A stretch of DNA of 64,000 bases from Pseudomonas oryzihabitans (GCF_007665395.1 NZ_VDND01000016.1:43219-107218); one strand, 5' to 3'; numbered from the stretch's first letter, positions 24,519-33,796 are shown. Numbers and translations are program-made. The notes: generated by a model from the letters alone, not told the origin.

Positions 24519-25703
24519 ATGATCGATCCGGTTGTCATCGTCGCCGCCGCCCGTACTCCCATGGGTGCCCTGGGTGGCGATCTGGCCGCACTGGCGGCGC
24601 CGCAGCTGGGCAGCGCTGTGCTGCGTGCGGTGCTGGAGCGGGGTAGCTGGTCGCCGGAGCGGGTCGACGAGGTGCTGCTCGGTTGCGTCCTGCCCGCCGG
24701 CCTCGGCCAGGCGCCCGCGCGCCAGGCGGCGCTCGGCGCGGGTCTGGCCCAGACCACGCGCTGCACCACCCTGAACAAGATGTGTGGTTCCGGCATGCAG
24801 GCCGTCATCCTCGGTCACGACCTGCTGCGTGCCGGCAGCGCCGAGGCGGTGGTGGCCGGCGGCATGGAGAGCATGAGCCGCGCGCCTTATCTGCTGGAGA
24901 AGGCGCGCAGCGGCTATCGCCTCGGCCATGGCGCCCTGATCGACAGCCTGTTCCTCGACGGCCTGGAAGACGCCTATGAGCCCGGCCGGCTGATGGGTAC
25001 CTTCGCCGAGGACTGCGCGGCGCGCCTGGGCATCGGCCGCGAGCGCCAGGATGCCTATGCGCTCGGCTCCCTGGAGCGGGCCCGCCAGGCTCAGGCCGGC
25101 GGGGCCTTCGCCAGCGAGATCGTGCCGGTCGCGGTGGCGGGGCGCAGGGAACCCCTGAACATCGACAGCGACGAGCAACCCCGGCGCGCCGATCCCGCCC
25201 GCATTCCTACCCTCAAGCCGGCCTTTCGCGAAGGCGGTAGCGTGACGGCGGCCAACGCCAGCTCGATTTCCGACGGCGCCGCGGCCTTGCTGCTGATGCG
25301 CGCCAGCACCGCCGCGCACGAGGGCCTGGCGCCGCTGGCGACGATCCGTGGCCACGCCGCCCATGCCGGCGCGCCCGGTGACTTTCCCACCGCGCCCATC
25401 GGCGCCATCCGCAGGCTGCTGGATCGCATCGACTGGCAACTGGAGGATGTCGACCTGTTCGAGATCAACGAGGCCTTCGCCGTGGTGGCCCTGGCCGCCC
25501 AGGACGCCCTGGGGCTGGACCCGCAGCGGCTGAACGTGCACGGTGGGGCCTGTGCCCTGGGCCATCCCATCGGCGCCTCCGGTGCCCGGATCCTGGTGAC
25601 CCTGATCCATGCCCTGCGCCAGCGCGGTCTGCGCCGGGGCGTGGCGGCCATCTGCATCGGCGGCGGGGAGGCCACGGCCCTGGCGCTGGAACTCAACGAC
25701 TAG
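24519..25703 (+). CDS. acetyl-CoA C-acyltransferase (thiolase)
   Basis: 394-residue thiolase. The acylated Cys is Cys89 in NKMCGSGMQA; the second His and Cys lie in GGACALGHPIGASGARI and AICIGGGEA. Family thiolases either cleave 3-ketoacyl-CoA (degradation) or condense acetyl-CoA. Between a hydroxyacyl-CoA dehydrogenase and an enoyl-CoA hydratase, the degradative role is more likely. Possible substrate is 2-methylacetoacetyl-CoA from isoleucine, given the bkd operon 1.3 kb away; that is inference. Confidence 0.9.
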   Translation: MIDPVVIVAAARTPMGALGGDLAALAAPQLGSAVLRAVLERGSWSPERVDEVLLGCVLPAGLGQAPARQAALGAGLAQTTRCTTLNKMCGSGMQAVILGHDLLRAGSAEAVVAGGMESMSRAPYLLEKARSGYRLGHGALIDSLFLDGLEDAYEPGRLMGTFAEDCAARLGIGRERQDAYALGSLERARQAQAGGAFASEIVPVAVAGRREPLNIDSDEQPRRADPARIPTLKPAFREGGSVTAANASSISDGAAALLLMRASTAAHEGLAPLATIRGHAAHAGAPGDFPTAPIGAIRRLLDRIDWQLEDVDLFEINEAFAVVALAAQDALGLDPQRLNVHGGACALGHPIGASGARILVTLIHALRQRGLRRGVAAICIGGGEATALALELND

Positions 25704-25717
25704 ACAAGGTACAGACC

Positions 25718-26503
25718 ATGAGCGAAGCCGCTGCCGAACCGACCCTGCTGCTGGACATTCAAGACCGGGTCGCCCTCATCACCCTCAACCGGCCCAAGGC
25801 GCTCAACGCCCTCAATGCCCAGCTGCTCGCTGACCTGGATGCCCTGTTGGCGCGCCTCGACGCCGATCCCGCGGTCGGTTGCGTGGTGCTCACCGGTTCG
25901 GCCAAGGCCTTCGCCGCCGGCGCGGACATCAAGGAGATGGCCGGGCAGGGCTATCCGCAGATCTACCTGGACGACTACTTCCGCGTCGCCGACCGCATCG
26001 CCGAGCGGCGCAAGCCGCTGATCGCCGCCGTCGCAGGCTATGCCCTGGGCGGTGGCTGCGAACTGGCGCTGCTGTGCGACTTCATCTATGCCGCGGACAC
26101 CGCCCGCTTCGGCTTGCCGGAGATCACCCTGGGAGTCATCCCCGGTATCGGCGGCACCCAGCGCCTGACCCGCGCCCTGGGCAAGGCCAAGGCCATGGAG
26201 CTGTGCCTCACCGGGCGCCAGCTGGACGCCGCCGCCGCCGAACGCGCCGGCCTGGTCGCCCAGGTGTTTCCCGCTGCGGAACTGCTGGAGCGCACCCTGG
26301 AAGCCGCCCGTGGCATCGCCAGCCGTTCGCTGCCGGCGACCCTGCTGCTCAAGGAAAGCGTCAACCGCGCCTTCGAAACCAGCCTGGCCGAGGGTATCCG
26401 CTTCGAGCGCCGGGTGTTCCACTCGCTGTTCGCCAGCGCCGACCAGGAGGAAGGCATGACCGCCTTCGTCGAGAAGCGTCCGGCCAAGTTCGAGCATCGA
26501 TAG
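25718..26503 (+). CDS. enoyl-CoA hydratase
   Basis: Crotonase-fold protein of 261 residues. Both catalytic glutamates are in place: Glu115 in GGGCELALLCD and Glu135 in GLPEITLGVIPG; the oxyanion-hole segment is AAGADIKEMA. It hydrates trans-2-enoyl-CoA to 3-hydroxyacyl-CoA, the step before the SDR encoded upstream. Fourteen bases separate it from the thiolase gene, and it is probably in the same operon. Confidence 0.9.
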   Translation: MSEAAAEPTLLLDIQDRVALITLNRPKALNALNAQLLADLDALLARLDADPAVGCVVLTGSAKAFAAGADIKEMAGQGYPQIYLDDYFRVADRIAERRKPLIAAVAGYALGGGCELALLCDFIYAADTARFGLPEITLGVIPGIGGTQRLTRALGKAKAMELCLTGRQLDAAAAERAGLVAQVFPAAELLERTLEAARGIASRSLPATLLLKESVNRAFETSLAEGIRFERRVFHSLFASADQEEGMTAFVEKRPAKFEHR

Positions 26504-26544
26504 TGGCCATTCCCGCCTAAAGCCACGTCAAGGAGAGCCGAAAC

Positions 26545-26931
26545 TTGTCCCCTGATGAACTTCGTGCGCGTTACCAAGCGTACCTCGATTGCCTCAACCG
26601 CCAAGCCTGGACTGAACTGAGCCGCTATGTCGACGAGGCTGTCGAGCACAACGGCCGCTCCCTTGGCCTGGCCGGCTACCAGGCCATGCTCGAAGGCGAT
26701 CATGCCGCCATTCCCGATCTGCGGTTCGTCGCGCGGCTACTGGTGGTGGAGCGGCCGTGGCTCGCGGCGCAGCTGGACTTCGATTGCCATCCGCGGGGCG
26801 AGTTGTTCGGCTTGGCGGTGAATGGTCGTCGCGTCCGCTTCAGCGAGCATGTCTTCTATCGCTTCGAAGAAGGACTCATCCGCGAGGTGCGCTCGGTGAT
26901 AGATACGGCGACGATAGCGGCGCAGCTGTGA
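26545..26931 (+). CDS. SnoaL/NTF2-like ester cyclase-type protein
   Basis: 128 residues forming a single cone-shaped NTF2-like fold. Motifs typical of the SnoaL-type ester-cyclase group are visible: the helical start RARYQAYLDCLN, the VEHNGRSLGLAGYQAM segment, and FSEHVFYRFEEGLIREV in the C-terminal sheet. The TTG start at 26545 is supported by AGGAGA eight bases upstream; the next ATG would cut into the fold. Substrate unknown. It lies 41 bases after the enoyl-CoA hydratase and may be the last gene of that operon. Confidence 0.7.
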   Translation: MSPDELRARYQAYLDCLNRQAWTELSRYVDEAVEHNGRSLGLAGYQAMLEGDHAAIPDLRFVARLLVVERPWLAAQLDFDCHPRGELFGLAVNGRRVRFSEHVFYRFEEGLIREVRSVIDTATIAAQL

Positions 26932-27030
26932 GGATGAGGGGGTGGGCCCGTTAGCCCGGCATACCGCGAGCGATCGCTGTAGCGGCAAGCGGGGTCCGGA
27001 TCTCGTCGAGATCCAGGCCAGGTCCGTCCG

Positions 27031-28413
27031 TCACAGGTGCAGCGCCCTACCCAGGGCACGTAGCGCCGCTTCCTGCACCGCCTCACCCAGGGTAGGGTGG
27101 GGATGCAGGGTGGCCGCCACGTCTTCCAGTTGCATGCCCATCTCCAGGCTATGGGAAAAGGCCGTGGCCAATTCCGCCACCTGCTGTCCGGTGGCCTGCC
27201 AGCCGAGGATGCGATGGTCGTCGGCGCGGGCCACGACGCGCACGAAGCCTTCCGGGGCCTCCAGGGTGAGGGCGCGGCCGTTGGCGGCGAAGGGGAAGCT
27301 GGCGACCTTGATCTCCAGGGCCTGGGCCTTGGCCTGCTCGGGGGTGAGGCCGACCACCACGATTTCCGGATCGGTGTAGCAGACCGCCGGAATCGCCACC
27401 GGGGAGAAGCGCCGCCGCTTGCCGGCGATCAACTCGGCCACCACCTCGCCCTGGGCCATGGCGCGGTGCGCCAGCAGCGGCTCCCCGGTGAGGTCGCCGA
27501 TGGCCCAGACGTCGGTCATGCTGGTGCGGCAGCCGTCGTCGACGCGGATATAACGGCCGTCGTAGTCCAGCGGCAGGCGCTCCAGCCCTTCGGTGCGGGG
27601 ACGGCGACCGGCCGCCACCAGGATACGCTGGGCCGGCAGGATCTGCTCCTGGCCGTCATCGCGGGTCATCCGCAGGCCAGCGCCGTTCGCGGCCAGCCCG
27701 GCGACGGTGCAGCCCAGGTGCAGCTCGATGCCCAGGCGTTCCAGGCGCTGGCGCAGCGGCGCCGTCAGTTCGGCGTCGTAGCCGGGCAGCAGCCGCGACT
27801 GAGCCTCCACCACGGCGACCTCGGCCCCCAGCTTGCGATAGGCGATGCCCAGCTCCAGGCCGATGTAGCCGGCGCCCACCACCACTAGCTGCTCGGGGAT
27901 GTCCATAGGTGACAGGGCTTCGGTGGCCGAGATCACCGGACCGCCGAAGGGCAGGGTGGGCAATTCCACCGAGGTGGAGCCCATGGCCAGCAGCAGATGC
28001 TCGGTACGGATGCGCAGCCGCTCGCCGCCCGGACGCTGGACCTCGACGGTCTTGCCGTCGAGGATCTCGGCCCAGCCTTCGATGACGGTTACCCCCTGCC
28101 TCTTCAGCAGGGCGGCGACGCCGGTGGTGAGGCGATCGACGATGCCGTTCTTCCAGGCCACGGCCTGGCCGAGGTCCAGTTCCGGGCGGCCATGGCGGAT
28201 GCCCAGGCTGCCCTGGTCGGCACGCCCGCAGGCGCGATGGTATTCCTCGGCGACATGGATCATGGCCTTGGAGGGGATGCAGCCGACGTTGAGGCAGGTA
28301 CCGCCCAGGGCGGCGCCCTCCACCAAGGTGGTGGCGATGCCCAGCTGAGCGGCGCGCAGGGCGGCGACGTAACCGCCGGGGCCGCCGCCGATGATGAGGA
28401 GTCGGGTGTCCAT
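27031..28413 (-). CDS. lpdV: branched-chain keto acid dehydrogenase E3, lipoamide dehydrogenase
   Basis: Flavoprotein that reoxidises dihydrolipoyl-E2 using NAD+. 460 residues. The FAD motif GGGPGGYVAALRAAQLG, the redox-active disulfide GGTCLNVGCIPSK, the NAD motif VVVGAGYIGLELG and the C-terminal HPHPTLGE active-site base are all intact. It is the last gene of bkdA1-bkdA2-bkdB-lpdV, two bases after bkdB, so it is the dedicated E3 (LPD-Val) of the complex. Confidence 0.93.
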   Translation of the reverse strand: MDTRLLIIGGGPGGYVAALRAAQLGIATTLVEGAALGGTCLNVGCIPSKAMIHVAEEYHRACGRADQGSLGIRHGRPELDLGQAVAWKNGIVDRLTTGVAALLKRQGVTVIEGWAEILDGKTVEVQRPGGERLRIRTEHLLLAMGSTSVELPTLPFGGPVISATEALSPMDIPEQLVVVGAGYIGLELGIAYRKLGAEVAVVEAQSRLLPGYDAELTAPLRQRLERLGIELHLGCTVAGLAANGAGLRMTRDDGQEQILPAQRILVAAGRRPRTEGLERLPLDYDGRYIRVDDGCRTSMTDVWAIGDLTGEPLLAHRAMAQGEVVAELIAGKRRRFSPVAIPAVCYTDPEIVVVGLTPEQAKAQALEIKVASFPFAANGRALTLEAPEGFVRVVARADDHRILGWQATGQQVAELATAFSHSLEMGMQLEDVAATLHPHPTLGEAVQEAALRALGRALHL

Positions 28414-28415
28414 GG

Positions 28416-29714
28416 CTACTCCAGGAAGAGGGTGGCGGGTTGTTCGAGCAGCTGGCGCACGGCCTGGATGAAACTGGCGGCGTCCTGGCCATCGATCAGC
28501 CGGTGGTCGAAGGAGGCGGAGAGATTCATCAGCTTGCGTGGCACCACCAGCCCATGGCGGAAGGCCGGGCGCTCGACGATGCGATTGACGCCGATGATGG
28601 CCACCTCGGGGTGGTTGATGATGGGCGTGGAAGCGATGCCGCCCAGTGGACCGAGGCTGCTGATGGTCAGGGTCGAACCGGAGAGTTCGTCGCGACCGGC
28701 CTTGCCGCTGCGCACCGCGGTGGCTAGCCGGGCCACTTCCTGGGCGCAGCCCCAGAGATCCAGCGCTTCGGCGTGCCTGACCACCGGTACCGCCAGGCCT
28801 TGCTCGCCCTGGGTGGCGATGCCCAGGTGCACGGCGCCATAGCGCGTTACCGTGCTGCTTTCCTCGTCGAAGCGCGCATTCATCTGCGGGAAATCCCGCA
28901 CCGCCACCACCAGGGCCCGTGCCAGGAAGGGCAGCAGGGTGAGATGGGCGCGGCGCCCCTGCCAGCGCTGGTTGAGGGTGGCGCGCAAGGCTTCCAGCTC
29001 GGTGACATCCACCTCTTCCACATAGGTGAAGTGGGGAATGTGGCGCTTGGCGGCCTGCATCTTCTCGGCGATCTTGCGTCTCAGGCCGATCAGCGGAATG
29101 CGTTCCTCGCCACTGCGCTTGGCCAGCCCGCCACCACCCGTGGCCGGCGGCAGACCGGCGTCACGCTGCTGCACATAGGCATCCAGATCGCCGTGCAGGA
29201 TACGGCCGCCCTGGCCGCTGCCGGTGACGAATCTCAGTTCGATACCCAGGTCCCAGGCGTGCTGGCGCACCGCCGGGGAGGCCAGCGGCGGGCTACCGGG
29301 AGCGGGGCGGGAAGCTGGTCGGTCGTCGTCACGCTGGACCTCCGGCTCTGGCTGTCGCGGTGCCGGTGCCGGTGCCGGTGCCGGCGCGGGCTTGGGTGCT
29401 TCCGCCCTGGCAGCCGGTTCGGGATTGGGCTCCGCCGGTGCCAAGCGACGGGCTTCCCGCTGATTACCATCGCCAGCCACCTCCAGGCGGATCAATTCGG
29501 CGCCGACGGCCAGCACCTGGCCGGGCTCACCGCCCAGGGCCACCACCCGGCCCACCACCGGCGAGGGAATCTCCACCATGGCCTTGTCGGTCATGACGTC
29601 GGCCAGGGTCTGGTCTTCGCTGACCTCATCGCCCACCGCCACGTACCACTTGACCAGCTCCACCTCGGCGATGCCTTCGCCGATGTCGGGCATCTTGATG
29701 ACATGGGTACCCAT
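28416..29714 (-). CDS. bkdB: branched-chain keto acid dehydrogenase E2 (dihydrolipoyl acyltransferase)
   Basis: 432 residues: an N-terminal lipoyl domain with the lipoylated Lys in VMTDKAMVEIPS, a Pro/Ala linker (EAPKPAPAPAPAPAPRQPEP), a peripheral subunit-binding domain (SPAVRQHAWDLGIELRFVTG), then the catalytic acyltransferase domain with active-site His-x3-Asp in FDHRLIDGQD. It transfers the branched acyl group to CoA. The gene is one base from bkdA2 and two from lpdV, a tightly packed operon. Confidence 0.94.
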   Translation of the reverse strand: MGTHVIKMPDIGEGIAEVELVKWYVAVGDEVSEDQTLADVMTDKAMVEIPSPVVGRVVALGGEPGQVLAVGAELIRLEVAGDGNQREARRLAPAEPNPEPAARAEAPKPAPAPAPAPAPRQPEPEVQRDDDRPASRPAPGSPPLASPAVRQHAWDLGIELRFVTGSGQGGRILHGDLDAYVQQRDAGLPPATGGGGLAKRSGEERIPLIGLRRKIAEKMQAAKRHIPHFTYVEEVDVTELEALRATLNQRWQGRRAHLTLLPFLARALVVAVRDFPQMNARFDEESSTVTRYGAVHLGIATQGEQGLAVPVVRHAEALDLWGCAQEVARLATAVRSGKAGRDELSGSTLTISSLGPLGGIASTPIINHPEVAIIGVNRIVERPAFRHGLVVPRKLMNLSASFDHRLIDGQDAASFIQAVRQLLEQPATLFLE

Positions 29715-29715
29715 C

Positions 29716-30774
29716 TCAGACCTCCATCACGCGCTTGAGCGCGGCGCCGACCCGGGTCGGACCGGGGAAGTAGTCCCATTCCTGGGCGTGCGGATAGGGG
29801 GTATCCCAGCCGGTGACGCGCTCGATGGGGGCCTCCAGCCGATGGAAGCAGTGCTCCTGCATCAGGGACACCAGCTCGGCGCCATAGCCGCAGGTGCGGG
29901 TGGCCTCGTGAACCACCAGGCAGCGACCGGTCTTGTTCACCGAATCGGTGAGGGTCTGCAGGTCCAGCGGCCAGAGGCTGCGGATATCGATCACCTCGGC
30001 GTCGATGCCGGTCTCGGCGGCCGCCGCCAGGGCGACCCAGACGGTGGTGCCATAGGTCAGCACCGTGACCTGCTTGCCCGGGCGAACCACCGCGGCCCGT
30101 TCCAGCTCGACGCGGTAATAGCCGTCCGGCACGGCGCTGGCCGGATGACCCGACCAGGGCGTCACCGGGCGGTCGTGATGGCCGTCGAAGGGGCCGTTGT
30201 AGAGGCGCTTGGGTTCGAGAAAGATCACCGGGTCGTCGCTCTCGATGGAGGCGATCAGCAGGCCCTTGGCGTCGTAGGGATTGGAGGGCATCACGGTGCG
30301 CAGGCCGCAGACCTGGGTGAACATGGCCTCGGGGCTCTGGCTGTGGGTCTGGCCGCCATAGATGCCGCCGCCGCAGGGCATGCGGAACACCAGTGGTGCG
30401 GTGAACTGGCCCACCGAGCGATAGCGCAGCCGCGCCGCCTCGGAGACGATCTGGTCGATGGCCGGATAGACGTAGTCGGCGAACTGGATCTCCGCCACCG
30501 GTCGCAAGCCATAGGCGCCCATGCCCACCGCGGCGCCGGCGATGCCGTTTTCCGAGATGGGCGCATCGAACACCCGGGAGGCGCCGTACTTGGCCTGCAG
30601 CCCTTCGGTGCAGCGAAAGACGCCGCCGAAGTAGCCGACGTCCTCGCCGAACACCACCACGTTGCTATCGCGTTCGAGCATCACGTCCAGCCCCGAGCGG
30701 ATGGCCTGGATCATGGTCAGGGTGCTGCGGCTGCCGGCCTGGGTCGGCAAGTCGGTTTCCTGTTGTACGGTCAT
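29716..30774 (-). CDS. bkdA2: branched-chain keto acid dehydrogenase E1 beta subunit
   Basis: 352 residues of a transketolase-type beta subunit that forms an alpha2-beta2 E1 with BkdA1. Recognised from QAIRSGLDVMLERDSNVVVF, GEDVGYFGGVF and GIAGAAVGMGAYGLRPVAE. E1 decarboxylates 2-ketoisovalerate, 2-ketoisocaproate and 2-keto-3-methylvalerate using thiamine diphosphate. Four bases lie between it and bkdA1. Confidence 0.94.
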   Translation of the reverse strand: MTVQQETDLPTQAGSRSTLTMIQAIRSGLDVMLERDSNVVVFGEDVGYFGGVFRCTEGLQAKYGASRVFDAPISENGIAGAAVGMGAYGLRPVAEIQFADYVYPAIDQIVSEAARLRYRSVGQFTAPLVFRMPCGGGIYGGQTHSQSPEAMFTQVCGLRTVMPSNPYDAKGLLIASIESDDPVIFLEPKRLYNGPFDGHHDRPVTPWSGHPASAVPDGYYRVELERAAVVRPGKQVTVLTYGTTVWVALAAAAETGIDAEVIDIRSLWPLDLQTLTDSVNKTGRCLVVHEATRTCGYGAELVSLMQEHCFHRLEAPIERVTGWDTPYPHAQEWDYFPGPTRVGAALKRVMEV

Positions 30775-30778
30775 GGCA

Positions 30779-32011
30779 TCACTTCCCGAGCTGTTGGCGT
30801 TGACGGCGCAGGTGCGGCGGCAGGTCCTGGTAGACCTCCTCGAACATGTCGGCGGCGCTGGGGGCGAGATCGCTGGCGAAGGTGCCGTGGGCTTCAGCGG
30901 CCTTTTGGGCAGCGGCCACCTCGGCTTCCAGCTCGGCGGTCAGCGCCTGGTGCTGTTCGTCCGACCAGAGACCCCGGCCGATCAGGTGCGCCTTGAGGCG
31001 GTCGATGGGATCGCCCAGGGGGAAGTGCGTCCAGTCGTCGGCAGGACGGTACTTGGACGGATCGTCCGAGGTGGAGTGCGGACCCGCACGATAGGTCACC
31101 CACTCGATCAGCGTCGGCCCCAGGTTGCGCCGGGCGCGCTCGGCGGCCCAGCGCGAGGCGGCCAGTACGGCCAGGAAGTCATTGCCATCCACCCGTAGCG
31201 CGGCGATGCCATAGCCGAGGCCGCGGGTGGCCAGGGTGATGCCCTCGCCACCGGCGATGGCCTGGAAGGTGGAGATGGCCCACTGGTTGTTGACGATGTT
31301 GAGGATCACCGGCGCCCGGTAGACATGGGCGAAGGTGAGGGCGGCGTGAAAGTCGCCTTCCGCGGTGGCGCCATCGCCGATCCAGCCGGCGGCGATGCGG
31401 GTGTCGCCCTTGATCGCCGAGGCCATGGCCCAGCCCACCGCCTGGATGTACTGGGTGCCCAGGTTGCCGGAGATGGAGAAGAAGCCGAGGTCGCGGTAGG
31501 AGTACATCACCGGCAGCTGGCGACCCTTGAGCGGATCGCGGGCGTTGGACAGCAGCTGGCAGATCATCTCCTCCAGCGGCGCCTCGCGGGCGATGAGGAT
31601 GCCCTGCTGGCGATAGGTGGGGAAATGCATGTCGTCCGGGCGCAGGGCCAGGGTCTGGCCAACGGCGATGGCTTCCTCGCCCAGGCACTGCATATAGAAG
31701 GAGAGTTTCTTCTGCCGCTGGGCCTTGAGCATCCGCGCATCGAACAGCCGGGTCTTGAGCATGGCCCTGAGGCCCTGCAGCAGCAGTTCGGGCGCTTCTT
31801 CGGTGGCCCAGGGGCCGACGGCGCGACCCTCTTCGTCGAGGATGCGGATCAGCTGGGTCGCCAGCTCGCGGGTATCCACCGGGGCCACGTCGATGGGTGG
31901 CTTTTCCGCACGGCCAGCCGGGCAGAGTTGCAGGTAGCTGAAGTCGGTGGGGCGTCCCGGTCGGCCGCTGGGCTCGGGGACGTGCAGGCGCAGGGGAGGG
32001 TAGTCGCTCAT
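30779..32011 (-). CDS. bkdA1: branched-chain keto acid dehydrogenase E1 alpha subunit
   Basis: First gene of the bkd operon; 410 residues, the usual Pseudomonas length. The thiamine-diphosphate motif GDGATAEGDFHAAL..NNQWAIS and the flexible loop YRAGPHSTSDDPSKY are present. The ATG at 32011 is preceded by GGAGGTG; the frame is open 26 codons further but has no better start. Divergent from bkdR across 224 bases, where BkdR is expected to bind and activate transcription in response to branched-chain amino acids. Confidence 0.95.
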   Translation of the reverse strand: MSDYPPLRLHVPEPSGRPGRPTDFSYLQLCPAGRAEKPPIDVAPVDTRELATQLIRILDEEGRAVGPWATEEAPELLLQGLRAMLKTRLFDARMLKAQRQKKLSFYMQCLGEEAIAVGQTLALRPDDMHFPTYRQQGILIAREAPLEEMICQLLSNARDPLKGRQLPVMYSYRDLGFFSISGNLGTQYIQAVGWAMASAIKGDTRIAAGWIGDGATAEGDFHAALTFAHVYRAPVILNIVNNQWAISTFQAIAGGEGITLATRGLGYGIAALRVDGNDFLAVLAASRWAAERARRNLGPTLIEWVTYRAGPHSTSDDPSKYRPADDWTHFPLGDPIDRLKAHLIGRGLWSDEQHQALTAELEAEVAAAQKAAEAHGTFASDLAPSAADMFEEVYQDLPPHLRRQRQQLGK

Positions 32012-32235
32012 GGCCGCACCTCCCCAGCTATGAAGGTGCAGGAGGGTCGCGAGACGGGTTGGCCGTCCGGGTGCGCTGCAGGGTGCCACATGGTGGAGGC
32101 CTCGGCATTCTTGTTATTTGGCCCTTGGAGTATAGGCCGGCGGTGCTAGCCGTTTTGCCGCAATTTCAGGGTGGGCAAGGCCGGTTTTTGGTGCTATTGA
32201 ACCCAGTACAAGAACAACATTGGAGGTTTTGCACC

Positions 32236-32697
32236 ATGGCTGCTCTGGACCGCATCGACCTGCGCATCCTCAACGCCCTGTCCGCCGACGGTCGCCTCAG
32301 CTGGCGCGATCTGGCGCAGAAAATCGGGCTGTCGCTCACGCCCACGCTGAGGCGCGTCAAGCGGCTGGAGGAGGAGCGCTATATCCAGGGCTATCACGCC
32401 CAGCTCGATGAAACCCGCCTGGCCGGCAGTGTCAGCGTCTTCGTGTCGGTGCGCCTGGAAAAGCAGTCAACCGACTACCTGCGCGCCTTCGAACGGGAGA
32501 TCGTCAAGGCGCCCCAGGTGATGAGTTGCTTCCAGATGACGGGGGATGCGGACTATGTGCTGCGGGTGGTGGTGCAGGACCTGGCGGCCTATCAGCACTT
32601 CCTGGCGGAAGTGCTCACCTGCCTACCCGGGGTGGCCAGCGTCACTTCGGCGTTCTCCTTGAAGGCTGTCCTGCTCAGGCCAGCGCCGCCTCTTTGA
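32236..32697 (+). CDS. bkdR: Lrp/AsnC family regulator of the bkd operon
   Basis: 153-residue transcription factor. The N-terminal helix-turn-helix (DLRILNALSADGRLSWRDLA) and the C-terminal RAM ligand-binding domain (SVRLEKQSTDYLRAFERE, then FQMTGDADYVLRVVVQD) are typical of Lrp proteins. The ATG at 32236 has GGAGG nine bases upstream. In P. putida BkdR activates bkdA1; the divergent layout here is the same. Its divergent promoter region is the 224 bases up to bkdA1. Confidence 0.92.
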   Translation: MAALDRIDLRILNALSADGRLSWRDLAQKIGLSLTPTLRRVKRLEEERYIQGYHAQLDETRLAGSVSVFVSVRLEKQSTDYLRAFEREIVKAPQVMSCFQMTGDADYVLRVVVQDLAAYQHFLAEVLTCLPGVASVTSAFSLKAVLLRPAPPL

Positions 32698-32712
32698 GCG
32701 GATCCGCGCTGG

Positions 32713-32925
32713 CTAGCGTACGTTGAGCGAGCGACGAACCCGTACGGCCTGGGTATCGCAATAACTGGAATCCTGCAGGCGACCCCGGTCGAGCATCAGG
32801 GTCAGCCGATGTTGGCCACAGCGACTGGAAACCTGTACCGGCAAGCCGCCATCGGGGGTTAGCGGACCGAACAGGCAGGACACATCGGGAAGGCGTGAAA
32901 CGAAGGTGTGGGTGAAGGTGAGCAT
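32713..32925 (-). CDS. small hypothetical protein, possibly spurious
   Basis: 70 codons from the ATG at 32925 (MLTFTHTFVSRLPDVSCLFG..). It contains three Cys residues, reads as a compact beta-rich sequence, and ends in a basic tail RVRRSLNVR. It has no clear ribosome-binding site and no known family that I recognise. An in-frame ATG ten codons upstream is equally unsupported. It sits between bkdR and a response-regulator gene, convergent with bkdR with 15 bases between the stops. Confidence 0.4.
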   Translation of the reverse strand: MLTFTHTFVSRLPDVSCLFGPLTPDGGLPVQVSSRCGQHRLTLMLDRGRLQDSSYCDTQAVRVRRSLNVR

Positions 32926-32991
32926 TGCTGCAGGTCCGGGATACCGAGATGGCAATAGGACAGCATTGCCATCGCCAAGGTTCCTCGGGCG

Positions 32992-33399
32992 TCAGACGCT
33001 TGGCGTCACCGAATAGGCCACACCATTCACCGCATCGATCAGCTGGCCGATCGACCAGGGTTTGGGCAGGAAACGCACCTTGCCCTTGATGCTGGCGGTG
33101 GACGGCGTCTCGTAGCCGGACATGACGATGATCGGCATGTCGGACCAGCGCTGGCAGACCAGATTGGCCAACTGCGCACCGTCCATGGAGCCGGGCATGC
33201 GAATGTCCGTCAGCAGGATGTCGATGTTGGCTTCTTCTTTCTCCAACAGCGCCAGGGCGGTGTCGGCTGAGTCAGCGGCGAGGATGTTGAAACCTTCGGG
33301 CTCGAGGATCTCGCGGACGAAATCCGCGACCAATGGCTCGTCGTCCACCACCAGGAGAGTGGGTTGGAAGACAGGGGTTCCCGGCTGTTCTGCGCGCAT
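32992..33399 (-). CDS. stand-alone response regulator receiver protein
   Basis: 135-residue CheY-like receiver without an output domain. The acidic pair is Asp19/Asp20, the phospho-acceptor Asp65 (LLTDIRMPG), the switch Ser94 (VMSGYE) and Lys113 (LPKPW), so it should be phosphorylated. No kinase gene is adjacent, and its partner is unknown. Single receivers of this sort often act as intermediates for hybrid kinases or as motility and chemotaxis switches. Confidence 0.85.
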   Translation of the reverse strand: MRAEQPGTPVFQPTLLVVDDEPLVADFVREILEPEGFNILAADSADTALALLEKEEANIDILLTDIRMPGSMDGAQLANLVCQRWSDMPIIVMSGYETPSTASIKGKVRFLPKPWSIGQLIDAVNGVAYSVTPSV

Positions 33400-33796
33400 G
33401 ACTGGACCTTATATACAAGACATTGCTGATGCTTGGATAGCGGACCACGGGGAAAATTCCCTGCCAGAGCCAATCATGATCTTGGCGTCAGATTTCTGTC
33501 TTCCAGTCTGGATTGTTTCATCGGCGTGGGGATTTTCACGTTGCGACGCTGTGTCGCGCACATTTAGTTACGTTTGCCGCAACGCCTCTGGCCCGGTGGT
33601 TTCAGGGCGGCTGGGCGCGCCGTGACCCCGTGCCAGGTGAAAGGTTTCACCTGGCTGGCATACGACTTGTATTGGGTAAGACAACTGCAGGACGCAGAGT
33701 GCTTTTTTTGTCACGTCCCAGTGGCCTCACCTAAACCCAGGCATTGCTCGTACACAAAGGACATCGACGCCACGCCTCCCAAAGCAGTACCTGTCC
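33400..33796. other. 397-base non-coding interval before the cellulase gene
   Basis: No convincing reading frame. It contains the promoter region of the response regulator (minus strand) and of the cellulase (plus strand), and a 24-base inverted repeat listed separately. Start of the cellulase mRNA cannot be placed. Confidence 0.6.
33632..33655. promoter_or_regulatory. perfect 11-base inverted repeat, candidate operator for the cellulase gene
   Basis: GCCAGGTGAAA (33632-33642) and TTTCACCTGGC (33645-33655) are exact inverted complements around a central GG. It lies 142 bases upstream of the cellulase ATG. A two-base centre makes an RNA hairpin poor but suits a dimeric regulator binding DNA. 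No T-tract follows. Confidence 0.45.
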
